A stretch of 64,000 bases of DNA from Caballeronia hypogeia (GCF_001544875.2 NZ_FCOA02000020.1:84521-148520), one strand, 5' to 3'. Shown: positions 8,867 through 17,350, counted from the stretch's first letter. Numbers and translations are program-made. The notes: generated by a model not told the origin, from the letters alone.

Positions 8867-9066
8867 ACTAGGCGGCAAAAAAAATGGATGCAATCAGGGA
8901 TTTCCTGCATCCGGGTTCCGACGGTGACGCAGCCGTCATGAATTGTGCCAACGTAGCGTTTCTCCGGATATGCGTTTCGGGCGGCCTGATAGCAAAGAAC
9001 GCTAGAATGTGTAATCGGACTGTCGGCTGACGAGACGGTTGCGCTGCTGGCGCACTTTCCCATTCT

Positions 9067-9816
9067 GTGGTGCCAAAACGCCCAACTCAAGTACCAACGT
9101 CTCCGATTGTTGCCCCAACCTCCTATGCGCCAGGCCGGCGTTCTGCCCATCACATGCTCACTCAGAAGATCGTAGGTGCAATCTCGGATGCGATTTACCA
9201 CCGCAAGCTGCCGCCGGGCGCCAAGTTAAATGAACGCGACATCGCGGATCTCTACGGAGTCAGTCGAACCGTGGTACGGCAGGCACTGATCCGCCTTTCG
9301 CAAGATGGGCTCGTGGAAATTTCACCAAAGCGCTCGTCTTCGGTGTGGCGCCCGACATTCGACGACGCGTTTGAGCTCTACCAGATGCTGCTAGTGCTTG
9401 AAAGTGGGGTAATTGATCAGTTGATTAAAAGCATCACACCTGACCAACTTAAGACGCTTCGCGCGCACACCACCAAAGAAAAGGCAGCATTCGAGAAGGG
9501 GCGGCACGACTTGGGTGATAAGCTTGGGCGAGAGTTTCATGAACTGATTATTTCCTTCCTCAACAACGCAACGCTCACGCAGATCCATCATCATTTGAGG
9601 CGCCGCGAAGCACTCATCAACGCGATGTTTCGTGTGGGATTCGACTATTGTCAACTGCGCGGTGAGCATTCCCAGTTGGTCGAATGCCTGGAAAAGAAGG
9701 ACGCTGACGCGGCCAAAGCGCTTCTCGCGTCGCACTACAACTTGGTCATCCGTGGTTATCGATTTGACGCCCTGGTTACGCCGGAAGTGGACCTCAGGCT
9801 GGCTTTAGCGCTCTAA
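9067..9816 (+). CDS. GntR-family (FCD) regulator of the methylxanthine genes
   Basis: The product (up to 249 residues) has an N-terminal GntR winged helix (ADLYGVSRTVVRQALIRLSQDGLVEI, given in part, residues about 60-85) and an FCD-type all-helical effector domain with His-rich metal-site residues (FHELI, RGEHSQLVECL, SHYNLVI). It lies between ndmB and ndmC, and palindromes flank it on both sides. A GntR regulator called CafR is linked to caffeine genes in P. putida CBB5, and this gene is a likely counterpart. The start is uncertain: two GTG codons stand at 9067, and an ATG at 9154 would keep the whole DNA-binding domain. Confidence 0.85.
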   Translation: MVPKRPTQVPTSPIVAPTSYAPGRRSAHHMLTQKIVGAISDAIYHRKLPPGAKLNERDIADLYGVSRTVVRQALIRLSQDGLVEISPKRSSSVWRPTFDDAFELYQMLLVLESGVIDQLIKSITPDQLKTLRAHTTKEKAAFEKGRHDLGDKLGREFHELIISFLNNATLTQIHHHLRRREALINAMFRVGFDYCQLRGEHSQLVECLEKKDADAAKALLASHYNLVIRGYRFDALVTPEVDLRLALAL

Positions 9817-9916
9817 ACTCCGCTGCATTAGTCTGGCCCGCGTCCGTGGGCCGGAACATCCTCTCGACGGTTCATGCAGCCTTCTGACAGGCTACCTCAG
9901 TGTTACTCCCAACAAG

Positions 9917-9943
9917 AAATCGCTTGCCCCGGCGATTTTTTTT
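9917..9943 (+). terminator. Rho-independent terminator after the GntR gene
   Basis: AAATCGC and GCGATTT form a 7-bp stem around an 8-base loop, followed by a run of T. It separates the GntR gene from the ndmC promoter. Confidence 0.8.
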
Positions 9944-9953
9944 GTTATAGAGT

Positions 9954-9965
9954 CTGGTATACCAG
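9954..9965. promoter_or_regulatory. Operator-like palindrome CTGGTATACCAG upstream of ndmC
   Basis: This perfect palindrome lies 36-47 bases before the ndmC start and directly after the terminator of the GntR gene. It is identical to the ndmB site. Confidence 0.75.
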
Positions 9966-10000
9966 TTGAGCTATCTGACAAGCCAATATAGGAGGGACAT

Positions 10001-10852
10001 GTGAATTTTGACCAGCAATTGTTCGATGACTGGCACCCCGTCGCGGCATTGGAAGACATTCTTCCGGACCGCAGATTTCACACTTGCCTGCTCGGTCGCG
10101 TTATCTCGTACAGCCGCAAAGGTGCTGAGGTGACGGCGCAGTGGGATGACGACGGCACGGAGCGCCCGATGTCTGCGAAAGAGCAGTACGGCGCACTTTG
10201 GGTGTCGTTCTCATCAAACCCGAGAGATCTTTTCGAGGTGCCCGAATTCGCGGAGCCGGACCGGCGCGTCGTAAGCGCCGGGTCCACACGCGTGAACACG
10301 TCTGGTCTGCGCGCGGTTGAGAACTTCCTTGATATGGCGCACTTTCCGTTCGTCCACACGGACATCCTCGGCGCTGAGCCACACACCGACGTCGCGCCTT
10401 ACAAGGTCAAATACGACGAGACGGTCGATGAAATCATCGCGACCGAATGCAAATTTCCGCAGCCCCGCGGTTCCGCGACGGCGACAGACGCACTCGACAT
10501 GGACTACATCTATCGCGTCACCCGGCCATACGTCGCGATTCTGTACAAGACGTGTCCGCCGGATCCGTCACGCTGGGACGTCCTGTGTCTGTTCATACAG
10601 CCCGTCGACGAGGAATGGTGCATCGCTCATACGTTGATGTGCTACGTGGATGACGTGAATTCGGACGAACAACTCCGTCATTTCCAGCAAACCATCTTTG
10701 GCCAGGACCTGATGATTCTCGTCAACCAGGTGCCGCGGCGCCTTCCCCTTACGGCGAAGACGGAGAATCCGGTCCGTGCTGATGTTCTAGCAACGGCATA
10801 TCGCAAGTGGATACGTGACGGTGGCCTTACATACGGCGCGATCCGGGACTGA
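10001..10852 (+). CDS. ndmC: 7-methylxanthine N7-demethylase NdmC (catalytic domain only)
   Basis: The 283-residue protein has the mononuclear-iron motif in VENFLDMAHFPFVHTD near residue 108 (D-x2-H-x4-H) but no CxH...CxxH Rieske motif; the N-terminal 60 residues keep only DWHPV from that region. This matches NdmC of P. putida CBB5, which works in a complex with NdmD and NdmE, the Rieske cluster being supplied by NdmD. It removes the last methyl group from 7-methylxanthine to give xanthine. GTG is the start because AGGAGGGACAT precedes it and the overlapping ATG is followed at once by TGA. Confidence 0.9.
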   Translation: MNFDQQLFDDWHPVAALEDILPDRRFHTCLLGRVISYSRKGAEVTAQWDDDGTERPMSAKEQYGALWVSFSSNPRDLFEVPEFAEPDRRVVSAGSTRVNTSGLRAVENFLDMAHFPFVHTDILGAEPHTDVAPYKVKYDETVDEIIATECKFPQPRGSATATDALDMDYIYRVTRPYVAILYKTCPPDPSRWDVLCLFIQPVDEEWCIAHTLMCYVDDVNSDEQLRHFQQTIFGQDLMILVNQVPRRLPLTAKTENPVRADVLATAYRKWIRDGGLTYGAIRD

Positions 10853-10870
10853 CATTAGGGATTGAGATTC

Positions 10871-12637
10871 ATGAGTTCATTTGATTCGAATCGCTGGTAT
10901 CCAATTTCCAGCAGCGAGGTCCTCAGTGAGCGTCACGTCTACCAGACGTCCCTCGCAGGTCAAGAGTTGGCGGTATGGCGCGATGACAACGGCATTGCAA
11001 ACGCTTGGGAAAATCGATGTCCTCATCGCGGATTGCGGCTCTCGCTCGGCGTCAATCTTGGCCACGAACTGCGGTGCCAGTATCACGGTTGGACGTATGA
11101 GAGCGGATCGGGCGGCTGCACGTTTGTGCCGGCACACAGGGACGCAACGGAACCCAGTAAGGCATGTGTGAGCACATTCGCGGTACGTGAAGCCGGTGGG
11201 CTTGTTTGGGCGTCACTCGGCGCGCCTGTCGGCGATCCGCCCCTCATCAAAACGCAAGAAGGTGGCACCATCTTCACGTTCATGAGAAGCTTACCTTTCA
11301 ATTTGCCTGTTGCCGAGGTTGCGAAAGGACTCCTCGAAGATGGCGTCTGCTTCGCGGAGTGTTTTGACCAAGAACCCGGGAGCGTAGGACTTCGGCAATT
11401 TGGCAATGACTCGGTTGCGCTGTCTGTTGGCGAGAACGGCCGGTCCGGATTGCATTTCTATATTCAGCCCCATTCCGCGGACAAGACGATCGTCCATGTG
11501 AATGCGCTCCTTCAAGAGCCTGTAAGCCGTAGCTTCGTCGAGCGCTTCTCGCATGTGTTCGGCGAGTTTCGACGAGCGCTTGAGCGGCCTCGAGTCGAGC
11601 AGCCGGTTACAAAGGTCGCCGCCGCTCGCAAGTCGACGCAGACACCCGTGCCCGTACCGGTCGTTGTCGCTGTTCCTCAGACTTCGTCGGCTGAGTACCG
11701 CTGCAAGGTCACCTCTCGCGTGCAGGAAACCGGTGACATCGTTTCGTTTGGCCTTACGCCGATTGGCCGGACGTTGCCGCAACTCACCCCGGGTATGCAC
11801 GTGAGCGTCACCACGCCCTCTGGAGTCGTTCGCCAGTATTCGGTTATCAACGGGCCGCATGAGCGCGAAGCCTTCCTGATCGGAGTCAAACGGGAGCTGC
11901 AATCTCTCGGCGGCTCGAGATCCATGCATGACGACGTAAAGGAAGGTACAGAACTCAAAATCACGGTGCCTCGGAACGGATTCCCGTTGCGGCGTAACGG
12001 CCGCACGCCTGTCCTCATTGCTGGCGGCATCGGTATCACTCCGATTCTCGCGATGGCGCAGGCGCTTAACGCGAGCGGCGACAAGTATGCGATGCACTAC
12101 TTCGTGCGCGGCCCGGAGCACACCCCGTTTGAGGAGCGGCTGCGTACGTTGGGGCGCAACGTCTTCATTCACACAGGCCTGGATGTCGAGGGTACCCGAC
12201 GTCGGCTTGAGGAAATCGTCGAAAAACTCAATCCTGAGCAGACCGAGGTCTACACGTGCGGACCCGGCCCGATGATCGACACGGTTAAGGATGTCGCGTG
12301 TAAGCGGGGTATTCCGGAAGAGTCAGTGCGCTTTGAATACTTCAAGAACACAGATATTCCGACCGGTGGTGACGCCTTCGAGGTCACGTTGGCGAAATCC
12401 GGCAAGACTTTCATGGTGCCGTCGGACAAGACACTTCTCAAAGCTTGTTGGGACGAAGGCGTACCTCTCGAAGCCTCCTGTGAGCAAGGCGTTTGTGGGA
12501 CTTGCATGACCGCAGTACTTAGCGGCGAGCTGGAGCACCACGACACCTACCTTTCAAAGCGGGAACGCGAAAGCGGCAAGTGGATTATGCCCTGCGTATC
12601 CCGATGCAAGAGCCAGAAGCTCGTGCTCGACGTCTAA
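10871..12637 (+). CDS. ndmD: N-demethylase reductase NdmD (Rieske, FMN/NADH reductase and ferredoxin domains)
   Basis: The 588-residue protein joins three parts. Residues about 45-70 hold a Rieske site (CPHRG...CQYHGW). Residues about 275-490 form an FNR-type reductase with the flavin motif RQYSVINGP, the NAD motif GGIGITPILA and CGPGPMIDTV. The C-terminus has a plant-type ferredoxin site (CEQGVCGTC with a fourth Cys in MPCVSRC). It passes electrons from NADH to NdmA, NdmB and NdmC, and its extra Rieske domain serves NdmC. ATG at 10871 is preferred to the in-frame TTG at 10862. It starts 18 bases after ndmC. Confidence 0.93.
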   Translation: MSSFDSNRWYPISSSEVLSERHVYQTSLAGQELAVWRDDNGIANAWENRCPHRGLRLSLGVNLGHELRCQYHGWTYESGSGGCTFVPAHRDATEPSKACVSTFAVREAGGLVWASLGAPVGDPPLIKTQEGGTIFTFMRSLPFNLPVAEVAKGLLEDGVCFAECFDQEPGSVGLRQFGNDSVALSVGENGRSGLHFYIQPHSADKTIVHVNALLQEPVSRSFVERFSHVFGEFRRALERPRVEQPVTKVAAARKSTQTPVPVPVVVAVPQTSSAEYRCKVTSRVQETGDIVSFGLTPIGRTLPQLTPGMHVSVTTPSGVVRQYSVINGPHEREAFLIGVKRELQSLGGSRSMHDDVKEGTELKITVPRNGFPLRRNGRTPVLIAGGIGITPILAMAQALNASGDKYAMHYFVRGPEHTPFEERLRTLGRNVFIHTGLDVEGTRRRLEEIVEKLNPEQTEVYTCGPGPMIDTVKDVACKRGIPEESVRFEYFKNTDIPTGGDAFEVTLAKSGKTFMVPSDKTLLKACWDEGVPLEASCEQGVCGTCMTAVLSGELEHHDTYLSKRERESGKWIMPCVSRCKSQKLVLDV

Positions 12638-12648
12638 TGTGAGTCAAT

Positions 12649-13326
12649 ATGATTACGCTCTACGATTACGAACTTTCCGGCAACTGCTACAAGGTCCGAC
12701 TGCTGCTCAACATCCTTGGTTTGGAGCACAAGCTGGAGCCTGTCGAGTTTTACCCGAGCAAGGCGCACAAGTCGGACGCGTTCCTTCGGATCAACCCGCT
12801 CGGCCAGTTGCCTGCACTCACCGATGGCGACTTCACGATTCGGGATGCACAAGCGATCTTGGTCTACCTTGCCTCAAAGTACGATAAGACCGGCCAGTGG
12901 TACCCGGTCGCAAACGCGACGCTCGCCGGTGAAGTCCAGATGTGGCTTTCCTTCGCCGATAGCCTCACGGGGTCCATTTCTGCTGCCCGCCTGCACGATC
13001 TTTTCTTCTTCGATTTCGATGCAGAGGCGTGCAGAAGGCGCGCGCACGAGTTGCTGAGAATCCTCGACGAACATCTTTGGTTGCGCGAGAAGGGCGGCGA
13101 CAAATTTCTCTGCAGCGCTGCGCATCCGACCGTCGCCGATATTGCTTGCTTCCCGTACATCATGCTGTCCGATGAGGGCGGCGTTTCGCTGGGAGACTAC
13201 CCGGCCGTACGTCGTTGGACCGACCGCGTCAAGCGCTTGCCCGGTTTTATCGTGATGTCCGGCGTGTTCCCCGCCGCTCAGTTGCCGACACGACAGCCAG
13301 AGATGCCGCGTGAAGCGTGCGCCTGA
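12649..13326 (+). CDS. ndmE: Glutathione S-transferase-like subunit NdmE
   Basis: The 225-residue product has the GST N-terminal thioredoxin fold (LYDYELSGNCYKVRLLL; NPLGQLPAL with the cis-Pro; DAQAILVYLA) and the helical C-terminal domain. It starts 11 bases after ndmD in the same operon. In P. putida CBB5 the GST homolog NdmE is needed structurally for the NdmCDE complex. A direct enzymatic role with glutathione, perhaps linked to formaldehyde removal, cannot be excluded. Confidence 0.85.
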   Translation: MITLYDYELSGNCYKVRLLLNILGLEHKLEPVEFYPSKAHKSDAFLRINPLGQLPALTDGDFTIRDAQAILVYLASKYDKTGQWYPVANATLAGEVQMWLSFADSLTGSISAARLHDLFFFDFDAEACRRRAHELLRILDEHLWLREKGGDKFLCSAAHPTVADIACFPYIMLSDEGGVSLGDYPAVRRWTDRVKRLPGFIVMSGVFPAAQLPTRQPEMPREACA

Positions 13327-13386
13327 CGCTCTGCTGGGGCACGCAATGCCGCAAAACCAATTCTTTAACAATTAAGGTTTAGATAG

Positions 13387-14493
13387 ATGAAGACGAAAGC
13401 AGCAGTTGCATGGAAGGCGGGTGAGCCCTTGACGGTAGAAGAAGTGGATCTGGCCGGTCCGCGTGCGGGCGAGGTCTTGATTGAGGTCAAAGCGACCGGC
13501 ATTTGTCATACGGACTACTACACGCTCTCTGGCGCAGACCCCGAAGGCATCTTCCCCGCGATTCTCGGTCACGAAGGCGCAGGCGTGGTTGTTGATGTTG
13601 GTCCGGGAGTGGGCACCCTGAAGAAGGGTGACCATGTTATTCCGCTCTATACGCCGGAATGTCGTCAATGTAAGTTTTGTCTCTCGCGCAAGACGAACCT
13701 GTGTCAGTCGATTCGCGCCACCCAGGGCAAGGGCTTGATGCCTGACGCAACCTCTCGTTTTTCGCTTGACGGCAAGCCCTTGTTCCACTACATGGGCACG
13801 TCTACATTCTCGAACTACATTGTGGTGCCCGAGATTGCCGTCGCAAAAGTACGTGAGGATGCCCCTTTCGACAAGATTTGCTATATCGGCTGCGGCGTGA
13901 CCACCGGCGTGGGTGCAGTGGTTTTCTCTGCGAAGGTCGAGGCAGGTGCCAACGTTGTCGTGTTCGGGCTCGGCGGAATCGGTCTGAACGTGATTCAAGG
14001 CGCGAAGATGGTCGGTGCGGACAAAATCATCGGTGTCGACATTAATCCGGGACGAGTCGGACTGGCGAAGAAGTTCGGAATGACTCACTTCGTGAATCCC
14101 AAAGAAGTGGACAACCTTGTCGACCACATCGTGCAATTGACCGACGGTGGCGCAGATTACTCCTTTGAGTGCGTAGGCAATACGACGCTGATGCGCCAGG
14201 CACTGGAGTGCACGCATAAGGGATGGGGTCAGTCGTTCATCATCGGTGTCGCTGCCGCGGGCCAGGAAGTCAGCACGCGCCCGTTTCAACTCGTCACGGG
14301 TCGCGAGTGGAAGGGTTCCGCCTTCGGCGGAGCGCGCGGTCGTACCGACGTTCCGACGATTGTCGACTGGTACATGGAAGGCAAGCTCAACATTGACGAC
14401 CTGATCACTCACCATCTGAAACTCGAGCAAGTGAACGAGGGCTTCGACCTGATGAAGAAGGGCGAATCCATCCGGTCTGTCATCATCTATTAA
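13387..14493 (+). CDS. frmA: S-(hydroxymethyl)glutathione dehydrogenase (class III alcohol dehydrogenase)
   Basis: The 368-residue zinc enzyme shows the catalytic-zinc region GHEGAG, the structural-zinc cysteines CRQCKFCLSRKTNLC near residue 95, and the NAD-binding GLGGIGLNVIQGAK near residue 197. It oxidises the glutathione-formaldehyde adduct to S-formylglutathione using NAD. It follows ndmE after 60 bases and precedes fghA by 9 bases, which fits disposal of the formaldehyde made by the N-demethylases. Confidence 0.95.
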   Translation: MKTKAAVAWKAGEPLTVEEVDLAGPRAGEVLIEVKATGICHTDYYTLSGADPEGIFPAILGHEGAGVVVDVGPGVGTLKKGDHVIPLYTPECRQCKFCLSRKTNLCQSIRATQGKGLMPDATSRFSLDGKPLFHYMGTSTFSNYIVVPEIAVAKVREDAPFDKICYIGCGVTTGVGAVVFSAKVEAGANVVVFGLGGIGLNVIQGAKMVGADKIIGVDINPGRVGLAKKFGMTHFVNPKEVDNLVDHIVQLTDGGADYSFECVGNTTLMRQALECTHKGWGQSFIIGVAAAGQEVSTRPFQLVTGREWKGSAFGGARGRTDVPTIVDWYMEGKLNIDDLITHHLKLEQVNEGFDLMKKGESIRSVIIY

Positions 14494-14502
14494 GGAGCTT
14501 TG

Positions 14503-15369
14503 ATGGTGCTCGCTAAGGTCGAGGAACATGCAAGTTTCGGCGGTACGCAGGCGGTTTATCGGCACTCTTCAACCGCGGTCGGCGTGCCAATGAAGTTTTC
14601 GATTTACCTTCCGCCGCAGGCAGCTACGAGGAAAGTGCCGGCGCTTTTCTACCTCGCCGGGTTGACCTGTACTGAAGAGACGTTTCCCATTAAAGCCGGT
14701 GCTCAGCGCTATGCGGCCGAGCATGGCATTGCGCTAATTTCGCCGGATACCAGCCCCCGAGATACCGGCATTCCTTGGGAGACGAACTCATGGGAATTTG
14801 GTGCCGGCGCGGGCTTTTATGTCGATGCGACCGTGGCACCTTGGAACAAGCATTTCAAGATGTACTCGTACGTGAAGGACGAGCTTCGAGAACTTGCGTT
14901 GGAGCATTTCCCTATCGATGCAAGCCGCATTGGTGTCTTCGGCCATTCGATGGGCGGTCACGGCGCCTTAGTCCTGGCGCTGCGCAACCCGCATATCTAT
15001 AAGTCGGTTTCTGCATTCGCCCCAATTGCAGCGCCGATGCAATGCGATTGGGGGTTAGGCGCGTTCAGCGGCTACCTCGGAGATGACCGCAACGAGTGGA
15101 GGCGCTACGACGCCAGCGAACTGATGTGGACCATGAGTAGTCGGTTTCCCGACGGCATTCTCATCGACCAAGGGCTGGACGACAAGTTTCTCACGGAGAA
15201 GCAGTTGAATCCGGAGGTGTTTGAAAAAGCATGCGAGACGATGGGACAGCCTCTTACGCTGAGACGGCACGAAGGGTATGACCACGGTTATTTCTTTATT
15301 TCGACGTTTATTGCCGACCACATCGCTCACCACGCAAGAGTATTGAACGGAGCGGCCGGCTTGAACTGA
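14503..15369 (+). CDS. fghA: S-formylglutathione hydrolase
   Basis: The 288-residue esterase-D family protein has the nucleophile motif GHSMGGHGA near residue 148 and the His motif RRHEGYDHGYFF near the C-terminus. It splits S-formylglutathione to formate and glutathione and completes the formaldehyde route begun by frmA. AAGGAG overlaps the frmA stop codon, so the pair is translated together. ATG at 14503 is preferred over the TTG just before it. Confidence 0.94.
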   Translation: MVLAKVEEHASFGGTQAVYRHSSTAVGVPMKFSIYLPPQAATRKVPALFYLAGLTCTEETFPIKAGAQRYAAEHGIALISPDTSPRDTGIPWETNSWEFGAGAGFYVDATVAPWNKHFKMYSYVKDELRELALEHFPIDASRIGVFGHSMGGHGALVLALRNPHIYKSVSAFAPIAAPMQCDWGLGAFSGYLGDDRNEWRRYDASELMWTMSSRFPDGILIDQGLDDKFLTEKQLNPEVFEKACETMGQPLTLRRHEGYDHGYFFISTFIADHIAHHARVLNGAAGLN

Positions 15370-15420
15370 TTTCGTTCTGGGGTCTCGGACACGCTGGCCT
15401 CCTCCGGCGCGTCCTTTTAC

Positions 15421-15445
15421 GCCCCGGCATGTCTGGGGCTTTTTT
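15421..15445 (+). terminator. Rho-independent terminator after fghA
   Basis: GCCCC and GGGGC form a stem around a 9-base loop, followed by six T. It probably ends the ndmCDE-frmA-fghA transcript. Confidence 0.7.
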
Positions 15446-15504
15446 CATTCTGTAACGTGCTTATGTACTTTCAGGGGCTGACCGTCGAGAGACGAAAGGC
15501 CCAT

Positions 15505-15585
15505 GCCAGCTTCGGAGCCCACGAATCTCTCCTGTCAAGAACGGGCTCCGACCTCGTCCCCCGGTCACCGACCGGGGGCCTTTTT
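15505..15585 (+). ncRNA. Possible small RNA with C-rich loop and strong terminator
   Basis: Between the fghA terminator and the next gene there is a hairpin (GGAGCCC at 15514-15520 with GGGCTCC at 15543-15549) whose loop contains ATCTCTCCTG. A 9-bp terminator stem follows at 15558-15578 with five T. A second terminator so close to the first suggests a separate short transcript. The loop can pair with ribosome-binding sites. No clear promoter was seen, so this is tentative. Confidence 0.35.
15558..15585 (+). terminator. Strong Rho-independent terminator
   Basis: CCCCCGGTC and GACCGGGGG form a perfect 9-bp stem around ACC, followed by CCTTTTT. Confidence 0.85.
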
Positions 15586-15725
15586 CGCCTATCAGCGAAC
15601 ACGGAAAGCACTGTGAATATAGGAGATCTGTACGGTGAGAATCAGGCGGGCACGCCGGAGGGGAAGGCCGTTACGCAGACCAGAGAATCGCTTCCTCAAA
15701 GCACCATAACCTTACCCGCAACGCG

Positions 15726-16046
15726 ATGCCATCTCTCATTGCACCTCCTGCGAAGGGTCGCGGCTCGGCATCTTCCGTAAGGACGCCCCTAGAAGTCATC
15801 ATCGTGGCGGGAATTTTGTCAGCGCGTGGGTACGAACTAGTGTGTGCTAAAAGCCTGCGTGACGCTGAACTGGCAATCACGCGCATCGTGGTGAAAGGAG
15901 CGAATCTTGGGCATTGGATGCTTACAGAAGACGAACTGCGTGCCATCAAGGAAGTCGTTGGTACTTTCGAAGAGCAGATAAGGAGGGCGCCAATCGCCGA
16001 TATAGAAGCTGATTTTAAGAATGCGAAAGATATAGCAGGGTTTTGA
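15726..16046 (+). CDS. Hypothetical helical protein, cassette copy 1
   Basis: The 106-residue product is not a family I know. Its C-terminal half (SLRDAELAITRI ... LTEDELRAIKEVVGTFEEQIRRAP, given in part) looks helical. That half aligns without gaps over about 40 residues to the product of 49392-49838, sharing A-x2-R, then AI-x2-V-x2-TF-x2-Q-[IL]-x3-P at the same spacing. Both genes are followed by a gene for a short peptide ending AILGYN. No good ribosome-binding site precedes this ATG, so the start may be elsewhere. A 25-codon Arg-rich frame starting with GTG near 15635 follows AGGAGAT, but I do not call it. Confidence 0.55.
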   Translation: MPSLIAPPAKGRGSASSVRTPLEVIIVAGILSARGYELVCAKSLRDAELAITRIVVKGANLGHWMLTEDELRAIKEVVGTFEEQIRRAPIADIEADFKNAKDIAGF

Positions 16047-16232
16047 GAAGGCATCGCGCGTCATGGGTTTGTCGTACTTGCACCCCCTTTTGCGATCCGC
16101 TAAGTTCTTCGCATCATGTTCGCATCCTCTTCATTTATGGCGGAGACACTCGGCAGCGACGACATTTGGGCCTCTGGCCCGAAGCGCAAGGAAGGAAAGG
16201 TCGCGTCAAATGCGAAATCGGAGGTGAGCAAA

Positions 16233-16430
16233 ATGTTAGTCAAACCTGTAGGCACGAAGCCAGGCGTTGGTCGCAAACAAGCAAATCGACAGTCAAAAAG
16301 ACGGTCTTCATCGGATGCTATCACTGAAAGCGAGTATGCACGATTGCTCAAAGCGCCTATGACCTCGCTCGTGGGTATCCATCACGGACGTCCAGACGTC
16401 ATGTTTGCGGCTATTCTAGGCTACAACTGA
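16233..16430 (+). CDS. 65-residue peptide ending AILGYN, cassette copy 1
   Basis: GGAGGTGAGCAAA before ATG is an excellent ribosome-binding site and sets the start. The N-terminal half is basic and likely disordered. The last 33 residues align without gaps to the last 33 of the 67-residue product of 49932-50135: S-x-Y-x2-LL-x2-PM-x2-L-x6-R-x-DV-x3-AILGYN, both stopping right after N. The conserved C-terminus suggests a binding tail or a modified peptide. No function is known to me. Confidence 0.7.
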   Translation: MLVKPVGTKPGVGRKQANRQSKRRSSSDAITESEYARLLKAPMTSLVGIHHGRPDVMFAAILGYN

Positions 16431-16574
16431 AAAGACAGAGGATTCTCGGAGACCCCGCAGAACGCAGGAAGCAAGCAGCAGGCCGTATGGTAAGGGCAGC
16501 ACGTTACTTATTGCTGTCTCGGGACGCGCCGCTTCCGCTATTCCGTTTCAGAAACCCGACATCCGGAGCCAACA

Positions 16575-16874
16575 ATGGCGAATCGAATCAGAATTTATAC
16601 AGGACTACGCGACGCTGCCTATGCCCTCGATGAGCAGGCGTCCGGACGTACTCCAGACTTCTCACGGCTGCTATCGGGCGCGATTACCCTCGACACGATG
16701 TTCCGACAGCGCGCGCTTGACGCCGACTTGCAGGATGCAGCACTCAATTTGGAGCGTGCCGTGAGGGAGGGTCAGCTGTACCTTGACGCAAAGGGACGAA
16801 CGCGTGCAGCTAATCTGGCAGAAAAGGTTCGGATTCTCGCGGTCTCTTCCATTGAAGCGCTACAGGTCCACTGA
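16575..16874 (+). CDS. Hypothetical 99-residue helical protein
   Basis: The protein is polar and mostly helical in appearance (LRDAAYALDEQASG near the N-terminus, LQDAALNLERAVREGQLYLDA in the middle, given as seen). GGAG stands 8 bases before ATG. It follows the AILGYN peptide gene by 144 bases on the same strand. I do not recognise the family and see no signal peptide or membrane segment. Confidence 0.6.
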   Translation: MANRIRIYTGLRDAAYALDEQASGRTPDFSRLLSGAITLDTMFRQRALDADLQDAALNLERAVREGQLYLDAKGRTRAANLAEKVRILAVSSIEALQVH

Positions 16875-17149
16875 CGGAATCTCGAGGGACTTGCGATGAT
16901 GCGTTGACAGCACGCAGACATCCTCAAGCTTGGGTCGGTTCCGGCTTGACATCGCAGCTACTACACGGAGGTATTAGTCGAATCAAGACGTATTTCGAGC
17001 GCCGTTGACCGGGATACCATGTGGATGCGGATTCGCATCGTTGGTGTCTTCAGGCAGCAGGTTGCCGTCGGCAAGGTTCTCGTCGGCCCTCGCCGTTTCG
17101 GGCTAGCGTTCGGGATACAGATGTCGCTCCGCGATGCTCCCATCGAAGG
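16875..17149. other. Gap without recognised gene
   Basis: This stretch between the 99-residue gene and the dctA fossil contains no convincing open frame or structure. Confidence 0.4.
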
Positions 17150-17343
17150 TCCGCGACCAACTTGGCGATCACGCCCGTTGCGAGGCTGTTGCCGATCGTG
17201 TTGCATGTTGCAATGGCCATCGACATGAAGCGGTACACGCCGAAGATCAGTGCAAGACCTTCGACGGGAAGCATGCCAGTCGAAGTGACCGCGGCTGCAA
17301 ATACGACGAAGGAACCGCCCGACACCGTAGCCGCGCCCTTCGA
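17150..17343 (-). pseudogene. Fossil of a dctA-type C4-dicarboxylate symporter
   Basis: The reverse strand reads SKGAATVSGGSFVVFAAAV, then LPVEGLALIFGVYRFMSMAI and NTIGNSLATGVIAK. This is the C-terminal region of DctA/GltP carriers (compare SKGMSGVPGGGFVALAATL in the intact gene at 31249). Only about 65 residues remain; both ends run into unrelated repeat-rich sequence. Confidence 0.75.
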
Positions 17344-17350
17344 CTGTGGC

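Noticed and set aside
13372..14565. Long reverse-strand open frame (397 codons) opposite frmA
   Set aside because: It is the antisense shadow of a well-supported gene; its product has no known family and its length follows from GC-rich codon bias.
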